NCBI GenBank assembly: GCA_017745295.1
Contig: JAGHZR010000016.1
Location: 1-64,000 of the forward strand
DNA length: 64,000 nucleotides
From: Novosphingobium sp.
GTDB taxonomy: Bacteria; Pseudomonadota; Alphaproteobacteria; Sphingomonadales; Sphingomonadaceae
Direction: 5' to 3'
Part shown: positions 19,707 to 28,835 of the stretch, in pieces
How the letters are laid out: every line of letters starts with the position of its first letter
Numbering within the stretch: position 1 is the stretch's first letter
Made by a program: the position numbers and the translations under genes
Notes under the pieces: generated by a model
Told to the model about the DNA's origin: nothing
Database searches by the model: none
Seen by the model: the letters and a program-made list of their open reading frames with translations, nothing else

Positions 19707-21527
19707 ATGTTGATGAATACCCATGAAGCGCGCCTCGATGCCCTGCGCCAGGAACTGAAATCGCGCGGCCTCGACGGCTTCGTGATTCCGATCTCGGACG
19801 AGCACATGAGCGAATATGTCGGCGCCTATGCGCAGCGCCTGGCCTGGCTGACCGGCTTCGGCGGCTCGGCCGGAACCGCCGTGGTGCTGACCGACCCCAC
19901 GCTCTCGCCCGCCGCCGCGATGTTCGTGGACGGACGCTATACCCTGCAAGTGCGCGAGCAGGTCGACGGCCAGTTCTATGCCTACGAAAGCGTGCCGCAG
20001 ACCAGCCCTGCCCTCTGGCTGGGCGAGAACGCCCCCAAGGGAGCCAGGATCGGCTACGACGCCTGGCTCCACGGTTCGAAGTGGGCGGAGGCTGCAAGCG
20101 CCGCGCTCGCCCGCACCGGCGGCACGCTCGTCGCGGTGGACGGCAATCCGATCGACGCGGTCTGGGCCGACCAGCCCGCCCCCTCGGCCGACCCGGCGCT
20201 CGTCCATGACGATGCTCTCGCGGGCGAGACCGGCAAGGCCAAGCGCGCCGCCGTTTCCGAATGGCTGACCGCGCGCGGGCTGGACGCCACGGTGGTCTCT
20301 GCGCTCGATTCGATCGCCTGGCTGCTCAACGTGCGCGGCACCGACGTGAAGCGCACGCCCGTGACGCTGTCCTACGTCGTCGCCCACGCCGACGGCACCG
20401 CCGACTTCTACATCGCCGACGACAAGGTGACGCCGCAGCTGCGCCAGCACCTCGGCAATGCCGTGCGCATCCAGCCGCGCGATGCTTTCGTCGCGGGCCT
20501 CGGCAAGCTGGCGGGCAAGCGCGTCGCGGTCGATCCCGACAATGCCGTGGCCGCGGTGTTCGAAGCCCTGCGCACAGCGGGCGCGACGATCGTCGAGGCG
20601 CGCGATCCCACGATCCTGCCCAAGGCGGTGAAGAACCCGGTCGAGCAGCAGGGCCAGCGCAAGGCCCAGGCGATCGACGGCGTGGCAGTGACGCGCTTCC
20701 TCCACTGGCTCTCGCTCGAAGGCCCCAAGGGCGAAGTGACCGAGCTGAGCGCGGCGGCGAAGCTGCTGGAATTCCGCCAGCTTTGCGGCGACTTGCGCGA
20801 CCTTTCGTTCGACACGATCTCGGGCGCGGGTCCGAACGGGGCCAGCCCGCACTACAGCGTCAGCGAGGATTCGAGCCTGACCTTGGCACCGGAGAGCGTC
20901 TACCTCTTCGATTCCGGCGGCCAGTACCCTTACGGCACCACCGACATCACCCGCACCGTCTGGATCGGGAACGGCAAGCCCTTCGCCGAAGTGAAGGACC
21001 GCTTCACCCGCGTGCTCAAGGGCACGATGGCCATCGACCGCGCGGTGTTCCCCAAGGGCACCAACGGCGGCCAGCTCGACGTGCTGGCGCGCCAGTTCCT
21101 GTGGCAGGTCGGCCTCGACTATGCGCACGGCACCGGCCACGGCGTCGGCAGCTTCCTCTCGGTCCACGAGGGGCCGCAGCGCATCGGCAAGCCCGCAGGC
21201 GGCCAGTCGGGCACTTCGCAGGAACTGCTCGCGGGCATGATCCTCAGCGACGAGCCGGGCTATTACAAGGCGGGCGAATACGGCATCCGCATCGAGAACC
21301 TGGTGCTGGTCGAACCGCGCGCATTCGCGGGGGCGGACGGCGAATACTTCGGCTTCGAGACCCTCACCCTCGCGCCGATCGAGCGCCGCCTCGTCGATAC
21401 CGGCCTGCTCACGCGGGACGAAGTGACATGGTGGAATGCCTATCACGCCAAGGTGCTTGAGGTGATCGGCCCGCAGCTCGACGGCGACGTGAAGGTCTGG
21501 CTCGAAGAGCAGTGCCGCCCGCTCTGA
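19707..21527 (+). CDS. pepP: Xaa-Pro aminopeptidase (aminopeptidase P)
   Basis: A 606-residue metallopeptidase that removes N-terminal residues before proline. Two creatinase-like N-terminal domains precede the M24 pita-bread catalytic domain. The metal ligands are visible as LFDSGGQY and TTDITRT (Asp pair), GTGHGVG (His), SDEPGYY and GIRIENL (Glu). This three-domain layout is that of the eukaryotic-like APP1 form. The start at 19707 gives the usual N-terminus; a much longer open frame to the left is antisense to the oligopeptidase gene and not real. Divergence from ptrB suggests a shared peptide-degradation role. Confidence 0.94.
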   Translation: MLMNTHEARLDALRQELKSRGLDGFVIPISDEHMSEYVGAYAQRLAWLTGFGGSAGTAVVLTDPTLSPAAAMFVDGRYTLQVREQVDGQFYAYESVPQTSPALWLGENAPKGARIGYDAWLHGSKWAEAASAALARTGGTLVAVDGNPIDAVWADQPAPSADPALVHDDALAGETGKAKRAAVSEWLTARGLDATVVSALDSIAWLLNVRGTDVKRTPVTLSYVVAHADGTADFYIADDKVTPQLRQHLGNAVRIQPRDAFVAGLGKLAGKRVAVDPDNAVAAVFEALRTAGATIVEARDPTILPKAVKNPVEQQGQRKAQAIDGVAVTRFLHWLSLEGPKGEVTELSAAAKLLEFRQLCGDLRDLSFDTISGAGPNGASPHYSVSEDSSLTLAPESVYLFDSGGQYPYGTTDITRTVWIGNGKPFAEVKDRFTRVLKGTMAIDRAVFPKGTNGGQLDVLARQFLWQVGLDYAHGTGHGVGSFLSVHEGPQRIGKPAGGQSGTSQELLAGMILSDEPGYYKAGEYGIRIENLVLVEPRAFAGADGEYFGFETLTLAPIERRLVDTGLLTRDEVTWWNAYHAKVLEVIGPQLDGDVKVWLEEQCRPL

Positions 21528-21558
21528 TATTGTGAGCCTGCAAACGCAGGCGTAGCAT

Positions 21559-21584
21559 CTCCCGGCGGCAGGTCCGCCGGGAGG
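21559..21584 (+). promoter_or_regulatory. hairpin enclosing the ribosome binding site of the cupin gene
   Basis: 21559-21568 pairs perfectly with 21574-21583 (10 bp, loop CAGGT). The 3-prime arm contains GGGAGG (21579-21584), the only good Shine-Dalgarno sequence, 9 bases from the ATG at 21594. A smaller hairpin, GCCTGC/GCAGGC with an AAAC loop, precedes it at about 21537-21552. Translation of the cupin gene would need this stem opened. It could instead be a poor terminator for pepP, though no T tract is present. Confidence 0.55.
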
Positions 21585-21593
21585 ATTCGCGCG

Positions 21594-21995
21594 ATGACGC
21601 AGGCAGTCCACGATCTCAGGACCCATCCGGTCCATCTCGGCCTCGGCGCGGTGGCCGAGGCGCAGCCTGCCTTCACGGGCATGGAATGGTATGCCGCCTA
21701 TTCCGCGCGGACCGCCGAAGACGGCGCCGAAGGCCGCCTCGTCTCGATGTACGATTTCGCGGAAAGCTGGGACAGCTGGGAGATGCACCCGGCGGGCGAC
21801 GAACTTGTCGTCTGCCTCGCCGGCGCCATGACGCTGCATCAGGAACTCGCGGACGGCAGCGCCCGCACCGTCACCATCGGTCCCGGCGAATATGCGATCA
21901 ACCCGCCCGGCGCCTGGCATACCGCCGATGTCGACGGTCCCGCCACCGCCCTGTTCATTACGGCAGGCGAGGGAACCCAGCATCGCCCGCGATGA
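21594..21995 (+). CDS. cupin-domain protein
   Basis: A 133-residue single-domain beta-barrel protein. HPAGDELVVCLAGAM matches cupin motif 1 (His and Glu ligands), and GEYAINPPGAWHTADV matches motif 2 with its His. No signal peptide. Small cupins bind a metal and may be enzymes or sensors; nothing here defines the ligand. The Shine-Dalgarno sequence lies in a stable hairpin (21559-21583), which suggests translational control. It follows pepP by 66 bases and could be cotranscribed. Confidence 0.85.
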   Translation: MTQAVHDLRTHPVHLGLGAVAEAQPAFTGMEWYAAYSARTAEDGAEGRLVSMYDFAESWDSWEMHPAGDELVVCLAGAMTLHQELADGSARTVTIGPGEYAINPPGAWHTADVDGPATALFITAGEGTQHRPR

Positions 21996-22183
21996 TTTAA
22001 GACAGACTTGCCCCGTGCTGAATGAAGCACCGGGACTGTGACAATTGGCGACAATAAACCCGCAAGGCGGCACAACTGCGCGACAAGCGGCGATTAGACC
22101 GGGCATTAGAAAGCCGCGGGGCGTTTCTTCCCCCTCCCTTCCCCGCCCCACGGCTTTCGCCGATTTCGCCAAAAAAGAGAGCC

Positions 22184-22915
22184 ATGAGGATGAACCGCTT
22201 CAGCAAGATCACCATCGGCATTTCCGCCGTCGCTCTGGCGATCGGCGGCGCGGCCTGCGCGCAAAGCCCGGCGGCCGCGCCCGAGCGCGAGCGTACCGGG
22301 CCCCGGGCCGAGACCCGCGCCGAGGCCCAGGCCCGCGCCGAAGCGATGTTCGCCCGCCTCGATGTCAACCGGGACGGCAAGCTCGACCGCGCCGACCGCG
22401 AAGCCCGCCGCCAGCAGATGCGCGAAGCCCTGTTCGACCGGCTCGACACCAACAAGGACGGTTCGATCTCCAAGGCCGAATTCCTCGCCGATCGCGGCCC
22501 CAGACCGGATGGGGACAGACCGGATGGGGACAGACCGGATGGGGACAGGCCGGATGGGGACAGGCCGGATGGTGATCGTCCGGGTGACATGCCCCCGCCT
22601 CCCGGTGGCCCCGGAGGGGACCAGCCGGGCCGCGACCACCCTGAGCGCCACGGGCCTGAACGCCACGGCCCCCGCCACGGCATGAAAGGCCCGATGATGG
22701 GCTTCGGAAATGCCGATGCCGACGGCGACCGCAGCGTCACCAAGGCCGAATTCGTCGCCGCCGCGCTCCAGCGCTTCGATGCGATGGACGCCAACAAGGA
22801 CGGCAAGGTCACGCCCGAGGAACGCCGCGCCGCGCATGACAAGATGCGCGCCGAATGGAAGGCCCGGAAGGGCGAACGGGGTGGACCTGACGCGCCGCCG
22901 CCTGCAAAGAACTGA
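22184..22915 (+). CDS. exported four-EF-hand protein with Asp-Gly-Asp-Arg-Pro repeats
   Basis: A 243-residue protein with an N-terminal export signal (about residues 1-26; a cysteine in GGAACAQ might also be lipidated). Four calcium-binding EF-hand loops are visible: DVNRDGKLDRADRE, DTNKDGSISKAEF, DADGDRSVTKAEF and DANKDGKVTPEE. Between hands 2 and 3 lies a low-complexity linker made of five to six DGDRP repeats, then Pro/Gly/His-rich sequence. It probably binds Ca2+ in the periplasm. It is followed after 36 bases by a response regulator and a histidine kinase on the same strand, so it may feed that two-component system or belong to its regulon. Confidence 0.88.
   Translation: MRMNRFSKITIGISAVALAIGGAACAQSPAAAPERERTGPRAETRAEAQARAEAMFARLDVNRDGKLDRADREARRQQMREALFDRLDTNKDGSISKAEFLADRGPRPDGDRPDGDRPDGDRPDGDRPDGDRPGDMPPPPGGPGGDQPGRDHPERHGPERHGPRHGMKGPMMGFGNADADGDRSVTKAEFVAAALQRFDAMDANKDGKVTPEERRAAHDKMRAEWKARKGERGGPDAPPPAKN
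22501..22575 (+). repeat. tandem 15-bp repeat inside the EF-hand gene
   Basis: Five consecutive 15-base units with the consensus CAGRCCGGATGGGGA. The first three are identical and the last two differ at one or two bases. Each unit keeps the frame and encodes five residues (DGDRP). Such near-identical units can expand or contract by slippage without a frameshift. Confidence 0.95.
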
Positions 22916-22951
22916 CGGCACGCCCTAGAAAGCGGTCGGAAAAGGACTGGA

Positions 22952-23686
22952 ATGAACGACATCTCGCCCGCCCGCATCCTGCTGGTCGACGACGAAGCTG
23001 CACTCCGCGAGCCCCTGGCCGACTATCTGTCGCGCCAGGGGTTTGCCGTAAGGCCCGCCACCAGCGCCGCCGAGGCACGCACCCTGCTGCGCGATGAGAA
23101 GCCCGACCTCGTCCTGCTCGACATCATGATGCCCGGCGAGGACGGCCTCTCGCTCTGCCGCCATCTGGTGGAGGCGCAGGACATTCCGGTGATCTTCCTG
23201 ACCGCGCGCGGCGAGGCGACCGACCGCATCGTCGGGCTGGAAATCGGCGCCGACGACTATGTGGTGAAGCCTTTCGAGCCACGCGAACTGGTCGCCCGCA
23301 TCCGCTCGGTGCTGCGCCGCGCCAATCGCGTGCCCACCCAGGCGCCGGAGAACGAGGCCTTCGCCTTCGAGGGCTGGCTGCTCGATCCGCTCAAGCGCCG
23401 CCTCACCGATGCCGAAGGCGCCGCCGTCGCGATTTCCTCGGTCGAGTTCCGCCTGCTCATGGCCTTCCTCGAACACCCGCGCCAGGTGCTCAACCGCGAC
23501 CGCCTGCTCGACATGGTGCAGGGCCGCGAGGCGCATCTGTTCGACCGCGCGGTGGACAACCAGGTCAGCCGCCTGCGCCGCAAGATCGAAGTCGATTCGC
23601 GCAATCCGCAACTGATCCAGACGGTATGGGGCGGCGGCTACATGCTGGCCACCGATGTCCGGCGCGTGCCGCTGGAAGCGGACTGA
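22952..23686 (+). CDS. OmpR-family response regulator
   Basis: A 244-residue regulator. The receiver domain has the acidic pair in LLVDDEA, the phospho-acceptor Asp in LVLLDIMMPGEDG (about D55), the Thr in VIFLTARG and the Lys in YVVKPFEP. The C-terminal winged-helix DNA-binding domain shows SSVEFRLLMAFLEHP, VDNQVSRLRRKIE and TVWGGGYML. It is encoded 13 bases before the cognate histidine kinase, so the pair is cotranscribed, probably with the EF-hand gene upstream. The signal is unknown. Confidence 0.94.
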   Translation: MNDISPARILLVDDEAALREPLADYLSRQGFAVRPATSAAEARTLLRDEKPDLVLLDIMMPGEDGLSLCRHLVEAQDIPVIFLTARGEATDRIVGLEIGADDYVVKPFEPRELVARIRSVLRRANRVPTQAPENEAFAFEGWLLDPLKRRLTDAEGAAVAISSVEFRLLMAFLEHPRQVLNRDRLLDMVQGREAHLFDRAVDNQVSRLRRKIEVDSRNPQLIQTVWGGGYMLATDVRRVPLEAD

Positions 23687-23699
23687 TCGGAACGCCCTG

Positions 23700-25142
23700 A
23701 TGTCCAGCCTGAAGATGCCGCGCCCCCATAGCCTGATGGGCCAGATGCTGCTCGCGGTGGCGGTGGCGCTCATGCTGGTGCAGGGCCTCGGCGCGTTCTT
23801 CGTCTACCGCGCCCAGCGCGAGGGCTACGAGGCGAGCATGCTCAATGCCTCGGCCTTCCGGCTCATCATGGAGACGCGCGGCCCCCGCGCCTTGGGCCGT
23901 CACCGCGATGGCCAGCGCGACGGCCCCCGTGTGCCGCTCTCCGGGCCTCCGCCCAAGGGCTATCACCTCGAATACAGCACCCGCTCGCCCGCCGCCCCCG
24001 GCGAGACCCGCGACGAGGAGGCCGAAGCGGGTCTTACCAAGATTCTCACCGACCAGGAGTTCCCGGTGCGCGATATCGTCGTGGTCCACCGCGATGTCGC
24101 GCGCGACCGCGTCGCCCGCCGCAATGCGCTGGACCGCGCCGCCGACTACGGCCTCTCGCACGAGGATACCGAGCGGCTGATGCGCTCCAACCTGCTCGTC
24201 GTCGGCGTTCGCACCGACGAGAACGGCAGCTGGATCATCTCGCGCGTCCGCGCCCCGCGCCCGGAAAACGTGCTGCTCACCCCGATCGTCGTGCAGACGC
24301 TGCTGATCTACGTCGTCGTCATGGCCGCCGTCGCGCTGATCCTGCGCCGCATCACCCGGCCGCTCGCCGCGCTGACCCGCCGCCTCGAACGCTTCGCCGC
24401 CCGGCAGGATATCGAAGGCCAGCTGGCACCCTCCGGCCCCGAGGACATGCAGCACCTGATCCTGGCCCACAACGCCATGGAAGCGCGCATTGCCGCCCTG
24501 CTCGACGAAAAGAACGTCATGCTCGGCGCCATCGGCCATGACCTCAAGACCCCGCTCGCGGCCTTGCGGGTCCGCATCGAATCGGTCCCGGACGACGGCG
24601 AACGCGCCCGCATGGCCATGACCATCGAGGATATCGTCCACACCCTCGACGACATCCTCTCGCTCGCCCGCGTCGGCCGTCCGAGCGACCCGCTCGAACG
24701 CACCGAGCTTTCCGCGCTGATGTTCTCGGTGATCGAGGAATACGAGGACATGGGCGAGCCGGTCGAAGTCGGCGAGACCGAACGCATCGCCCTCGAACTG
24801 CGCCCGACCTGGATTCGCCGGGCCTTGCGCAACCTCATCGGCAATGCCCTTCGCTACGGCGAGCGCGCCCGCGTCTCGCTCTCGCGCGAGGATGGGCGGG
24901 CGGTGATCCGGATCGAGGACGACGGCCCCGGCATTCCCGAGGCTTCGATCGTCGCGATGATGAACCCCTTCACCCGCGGCGACCCCTCGCGCAATAGCGC
25001 CACGGGCGGTGCCGGACTGGGCCTCGCGCTGGCCCGCGCCATCGCCGACCAGCACGGCGGGGCGCTGGTGCTGTCCAACCGGGCTTCGGCGGATGGCACC
25101 GTCGAGGGCCTGACGGCGCGTCTGGAACTGCCGGTCGTTTAA
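23700..25142 (+). CDS. sensor histidine kinase (EnvZ-like)
   Basis: A 480-residue inner-membrane kinase. Two membrane spans (about residues 12-33 and 198-220) flank a periplasmic sensor of about 165 residues. A HAMP segment (RRITRPLAALTRRLERFA) and then the phospho-acceptor His in GAIGHDLKTPLAALR (H-box) follow. The ATPase has the N-box NLIGNALRYG, G1 IEDDGPGIP and G2 GGAGLGLALARAI. EnvZ/CpxA-like layout. The stop codon TAA is shared, on the other strand, with the stop of the next gene (4-base convergent overlap). It probably phosphorylates the regulator encoded just upstream. Confidence 0.94.
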   Translation: MSSLKMPRPHSLMGQMLLAVAVALMLVQGLGAFFVYRAQREGYEASMLNASAFRLIMETRGPRALGRHRDGQRDGPRVPLSGPPPKGYHLEYSTRSPAAPGETRDEEAEAGLTKILTDQEFPVRDIVVVHRDVARDRVARRNALDRAADYGLSHEDTERLMRSNLLVVGVRTDENGSWIISRVRAPRPENVLLTPIVVQTLLIYVVVMAAVALILRRITRPLAALTRRLERFAARQDIEGQLAPSGPEDMQHLILAHNAMEARIAALLDEKNVMLGAIGHDLKTPLAALRVRIESVPDDGERARMAMTIEDIVHTLDDILSLARVGRPSDPLERTELSALMFSVIEEYEDMGEPVEVGETERIALELRPTWIRRALRNLIGNALRYGERARVSLSREDGRAVIRIEDDGPGIPEASIVAMMNPFTRGDPSRNSATGGAGLGLALARAIADQHGGALVLSNRASADGTVEGLTARLELPVV

Positions 25143-26500
25143 GCTTCCTGCTCCACGGCTCGTGAAGCGCCATTGCTGGGACGTAGCCGCGCTGCCAGTC
25201 CCCCCAGCGAACGGGTGATGAAGGCGTTCTCCGCCATCCACGCATGATACTCGCGGTACTTGGCATCCTCGGCGAGCAGATGCGCTTCCTCGGTGCGCGC
25301 GCGCCAGTAGTAGATCGCGCTGACCACCCCCAGCAGCACGGTGTTGCGCACCATGTCTGTCAGCGCATGGCTGGTGACGAGGAAAGGCAAGGTCGAGGTC
25401 CACCAGAATAGGTTCTTGGACAGATAGGCCGGGTGCCGGGTGAAGCGATAGGGGCCGTTCGTCAGTACCCCGCGATAGGTGAGGTTGGAGAAGCGCAGGC
25501 CGAAGGCGAACGTCGCCCAGGCATAGACGGCGGTGAGGAACACCATCAGCGCCGCCCAGAACCACAACAGCGCCGTATGGCCTTGCAGCCAGTAGACCCA
25601 GCCCGGCGTATTGACCTCGTAGCCCAGCACGTCGGCGCGGCCCATCGTGCCCCAGACGAAAGGCGGATAACATAGGAGCGCCGCCACCCAGCCCGCCAGC
25701 AGCGGATTGCCGCTACGGATATGGGCGTCGAGCGGGCGGAAGGTGAAGATATAGCCGACAGTGCCGATCTGCACGTCGATCAGGAACAGCAGCGCGATCA
25801 CCGTCGAGGCCAGCGGCACCGGATCGTGGATCATGGCGCCGAAATTCGCCTCGACCACTTGCGCGAAGCCGCCGGGCAGGATCGAGATCATGAAGGCGCC
25901 GAAGAAGGCCTTGATCGTCCACGCACGGCCGTGCTTCTTCACCGCCTCCAGATCCCAGGCGTCGCGGCCGATCAGCAGGGCGCCGAAGTGCCAGGCCTGG
26001 TCGCGCGGCTCGATCAGCTTGCGGTCCAGCCAGAACACATAGGGGATCGACAGCAGGAAGACCGGCAGCGCCGCCGCGCCGATCACTTCCATCGCGAAGA
26101 GGTACTGCCCGTCCCAATACCAGCGGCCGATGCAGTAGAACGCACCGATCAGTGCCCAGGTCGCCCAGAGGCCCGCGAGCTTGGTGATGGAAAGGTCGAG
26201 CGTTTCGGAAAACGCGCGGCGCAGGCTCCAGTCGATGCCGGTGGAGGGCCGCAGATGGACTTTGTCCACGAAGACGGACCACAGCGCCATGGCCGTGCCG
26301 GTAACAAAGAGCGTGGCGACCGCGGCATAAGGCCCGCTCATCGGCGCATGGGGGCCGGGAAGCGCGAAGACCTCGGCAATCGAGGCCCAGTTGCGGCAGA
26401 CCAGCAACCAGCCCAGCAGTGCTGCCAGTCCGGCAAGGCCAACGCCTGCCGAGACATCGCTGGCGGGCCGGGTTTTCGCGGGAATCGGGGCGCTGTTCAT
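25139..26500 (-). CDS. integral membrane methyltransferase-like protein (isoprenylcysteine methyltransferase family)
   Basis: A 453-residue protein with about ten hydrophobic segments. The C-terminal quarter carries the hallmark of the ICMT/PEMT group: GPYRFTRHPAYLSKNLFWW, followed after a membrane span by RARTEEAHLLAEDAKYREYH. The Arg-His-Pro and Glu-Glu elements bind S-adenosylmethionine in that family. The N-terminal two thirds is an extra multi-span region I do not recognise. The substrate could be a lipid or small molecule. It is a single gene, convergent with the kinase (overlapping stop codons), 65 bases downstream of bamB on the same strand. Confidence 0.75.
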   Translation of the reverse strand: MNSAPIPAKTRPASDVSAGVGLAGLAALLGWLLVCRNWASIAEVFALPGPHAPMSGPYAAVATLFVTGTAMALWSVFVDKVHLRPSTGIDWSLRRAFSETLDLSITKLAGLWATWALIGAFYCIGRWYWDGQYLFAMEVIGAAALPVFLLSIPYVFWLDRKLIEPRDQAWHFGALLIGRDAWDLEAVKKHGRAWTIKAFFGAFMISILPGGFAQVVEANFGAMIHDPVPLASTVIALLFLIDVQIGTVGYIFTFRPLDAHIRSGNPLLAGWVAALLCYPPFVWGTMGRADVLGYEVNTPGWVYWLQGHTALLWFWAALMVFLTAVYAWATFAFGLRFSNLTYRGVLTNGPYRFTRHPAYLSKNLFWWTSTLPFLVTSHALTDMVRNTVLLGVVSAIYYWRARTEEAHLLAEDAKYREYHAWMAENAFITRSLGGLAARLRPSNGASRAVEQEA

Positions 26501-26565
26501 GGCGCCCCGATTACCCGAATTTGGTTAAGAGGTCCGAAATACTGGCGTATCCCGGCGGTCAAGGC

Positions 26566-27918
26566 TCAGCGAAACGCCGAGATTCGGCCCGAATCGTCCA
26601 GCACGTAGAGCGTCTGGTTCGCCACGACCGGGGCGAGCGAGATCGGGTCCTTCAGTTCGACAAACGGCGTCAGCGTGCCGGTCGCCGGATCGACGGTGCC
26701 GAGTTCGCCGCGCGAATTGCCGACCCAGAGCTTGCCGCCCGCCAGCACCGGGCCGACCCAGAAGATCGGACCCTTGCGCTTCTTCGCGTTCTGGTAGCGC
26801 GCCAGCTGCGTCAGCCAGCGGACCTTGCCGGTATTGCGGGCGATGGCGAGGATTTCGGCGTGGTCGTCGAGCGTGAAGACCCAGTCGCCCACCACCATCG
26901 GCGTCGAGATGCCGGCGAGGTTGAGTTCCCAGATCCGCTGGCCGGTGATCAGTTCGTAAGCCGCCATGCGGCCGCCCTGGCCCAGCGCATAGACGCGGCC
27001 CTGGTCGATGATCGGATCGGCATCGACGTCGGTGAGGCTGCCCACTTCGGTCGAGATCGAGGTGCGCGACAGCGCGTCCGACCAGACCTGACGGCCGTTC
27101 TCGTAGCGATAGGCCACGAGTTCGCCCGAGGAGTAACCGGCGATGACCGTGCCCTGCCCGGCCGCCGGAGCAGCGACGCCGAACACGCCTGCCTGCGAGA
27201 GCGAGGCCGATTCGTTCCACAGCACATTGCCGTCCGCGGCATTGAGCGCGAAGATCTGGTTGTCCTGCGTCATCACGTAGACGGAATTGAAGCCGATCGT
27301 CGGCGAACCGCGCAGCGGGCCGCCGGGCTTCTTGGTCCAGATCTGGCTGCCGTCCGCCGCCTTGAGCGCGGCGACTTCGCCAAGCCCGGTGGTGACGTAG
27401 AGGTTGCCGCCGTCGTAGCTGACGCCGCCGCCGAAGATGGAATTCTCTGTCTTGCCGGAAACCGAGAAGTTCTTGGTCCAGAGCTGGCTGCCGGTCTTCG
27501 CGTCAAGAGCGTGGACGACGCCGTCGGTGTCCATCACGAAGAGCTTGCCGTCCGCCACCACGGGCGCGGCGGCAAGGCGGGCGCGGTTGGTGGAACCGGC
27601 GATCTGCGCGGTCCAGACGCGGCTCGGGTGATCGGCCAGCGCGAGGTGGCCGTAGGACTTCGCGGCATTTCCGCCCGCCTGCGCCCACTCGCTGTTTTCA
27701 TGCTGCGGCGGCAGGATCACCGAGACGGCTTCCTGCGTCGGATCGACCTTGGCGCCGCTCTCGATCCGCGAAAGGATCGGCACGCGCTCGCCCACGGTCG
27801 GGGTCTTGGGGCCCTTGCTGTTCGACTTGCAGCCGGAAAGACCGGCGACAAGTGCCAGCGCGATCAGCGAAACGACGCCTGCACGGCCGAAAATATGTTT
27901 CTTCTCAACCACGTTCAT
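26566..27918 (-). CDS. bamB: outer-membrane assembly lipoprotein BamB
   Basis: A 450-residue lipoprotein of the BAM complex, which folds beta-barrel proteins into the outer membrane. The signal ends in the lipobox LSGC (Cys about residue 30). The rest is an eight-bladed PQQ-like beta-propeller, with repeated segments such as GKLFVMDTDGVVHALDAKTG, LWTKNFSV, GNLYVTTGLGEVAALKAADG and KLWVGNSRGELGTVDPATG. The ORF overlaps the upstream YfgM-like gene by 4 bases, mirroring the yfgM-bamB order of many proteobacteria. The usual next gene, der, is not here. Confidence 0.93.
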   Translation of the reverse strand: MNVVEKKHIFGRAGVVSLIALALVAGLSGCKSNSKGPKTPTVGERVPILSRIESGAKVDPTQEAVSVILPPQHENSEWAQAGGNAAKSYGHLALADHPSRVWTAQIAGSTNRARLAAAPVVADGKLFVMDTDGVVHALDAKTGSQLWTKNFSVSGKTENSIFGGGVSYDGGNLYVTTGLGEVAALKAADGSQIWTKKPGGPLRGSPTIGFNSVYVMTQDNQIFALNAADGNVLWNESASLSQAGVFGVAAPAAGQGTVIAGYSSGELVAYRYENGRQVWSDALSRTSISTEVGSLTDVDADPIIDQGRVYALGQGGRMAAYELITGQRIWELNLAGISTPMVVGDWVFTLDDHAEILAIARNTGKVRWLTQLARYQNAKKRKGPIFWVGPVLAGGKLWVGNSRGELGTVDPATGTLTPFVELKDPISLAPVVANQTLYVLDDSGRISAFR

Positions 27919-28709
27919 TCTCCGGCAGCAGGCGCGGGCTGCGCACTGGCCTTGGCCTTACCGAGCGGTTCGCCGCGTTCGTCCACCACGTCGTCGATCG
28001 CATCGACGCCCAGCACGGCGGCAAGCTGGCGGGCGCGGCTGCGCAGACCCGGCTCGACCTGCTCGTCCTTGGCGATGGCGGCGAACAGCGGACCGGCCTG
28101 GTCCTGCTTGTTCATCTTGATATAGGCCATGCCCACCAGTTCACCGGCCACGCCGAACCAGGGATTGCCCGGAGCGGCATAGGGCTTCAGACGGGAAACC
28201 ACGTCTTCCGGCTTCATGGCGTCGAAGTTGACGGCCACACCGCGCACGGCGGCGAGATCGCGCAGCGGCTGCGGCGCCTTGGCGTCGTTCGCCACTTCGT
28301 CGTAGAGCTTGACGGCATCGGGCACGCGCTTCTGCTCGGCGGCAATGCCCGCTAGCATCAGCTTGGCCGAGATCGGGCTGCCGCCCGTACCCTTGGCAAG
28401 CGTTTCAAGCTTGCTCTTGGCGGCATCGAGATTGCCTGCCTTCATGCTGTCGATCGCCTGGACGTAAGCCTCGGCATCGGCATTGCGCTGCTCGTTCTGG
28501 CGATGGCTCCAGTAGAGCCAGCCGCCGAAGGCCGCGAGCGCCAGAACCACAGCCGCGATCACGGGCTTGCCGTAGCGGGTGAAGAAGCCTTCCATCTGGT
28601 CCTGCCGCAGGGCGTCGTCCACCTCGCGCAGGAAAACATCCTGCTGCGCGGCGAGTCGCTCGGCAGACTTGGGATTGGTCGGAGTGCTGTTGGAAGGAGG
28701 CAGAGCCAA
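27915..28709 (-). CDS. YfgM-like tetratricopeptide membrane protein
   Basis: A 264-residue protein with one N-terminal membrane span (VIAAVVLALAAFGGWLYWSH, about residues 52-71) preceded by a cytoplasmic segment DVFLREVDDALRQDQMEGFF, which matches the YfgM family. The periplasmic part contains TPR-like helices (YVQAIDSMKAGNLDAAKSKL and following). In E. coli YfgM associates with SecYEG and PpiD and helps periplasmic chaperone traffic. Overlap with bamB (4 bases) indicates a coupled operon for outer-membrane biogenesis. The C-terminus is Ala/Pro-rich. Confidence 0.85.
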   Translation of the reverse strand: MALPPSNSTPTNPKSAERLAAQQDVFLREVDDALRQDQMEGFFTRYGKPVIAAVVLALAAFGGWLYWSHRQNEQRNADAEAYVQAIDSMKAGNLDAAKSKLETLAKGTGGSPISAKLMLAGIAAEQKRVPDAVKLYDEVANDAKAPQPLRDLAAVRGVAVNFDAMKPEDVVSRLKPYAAPGNPWFGVAGELVGMAYIKMNKQDQAGPLFAAIAKDEQVEPGLRSRARQLAAVLGVDAIDDVVDERGEPLGKAKASAQPAPAAGE

Positions 28710-28835
28710 GTTTCGGGCGCTTTCTGCGGAAAATCGGAAATGGTTGCCGGGGTGTTTAGCGAATGACCACGGCTTTTCAACGGGGATGATCGCTGCACCC
28801 CCTGTAGTGAAGCCTTGCTGAATGATGTCGGCGTG

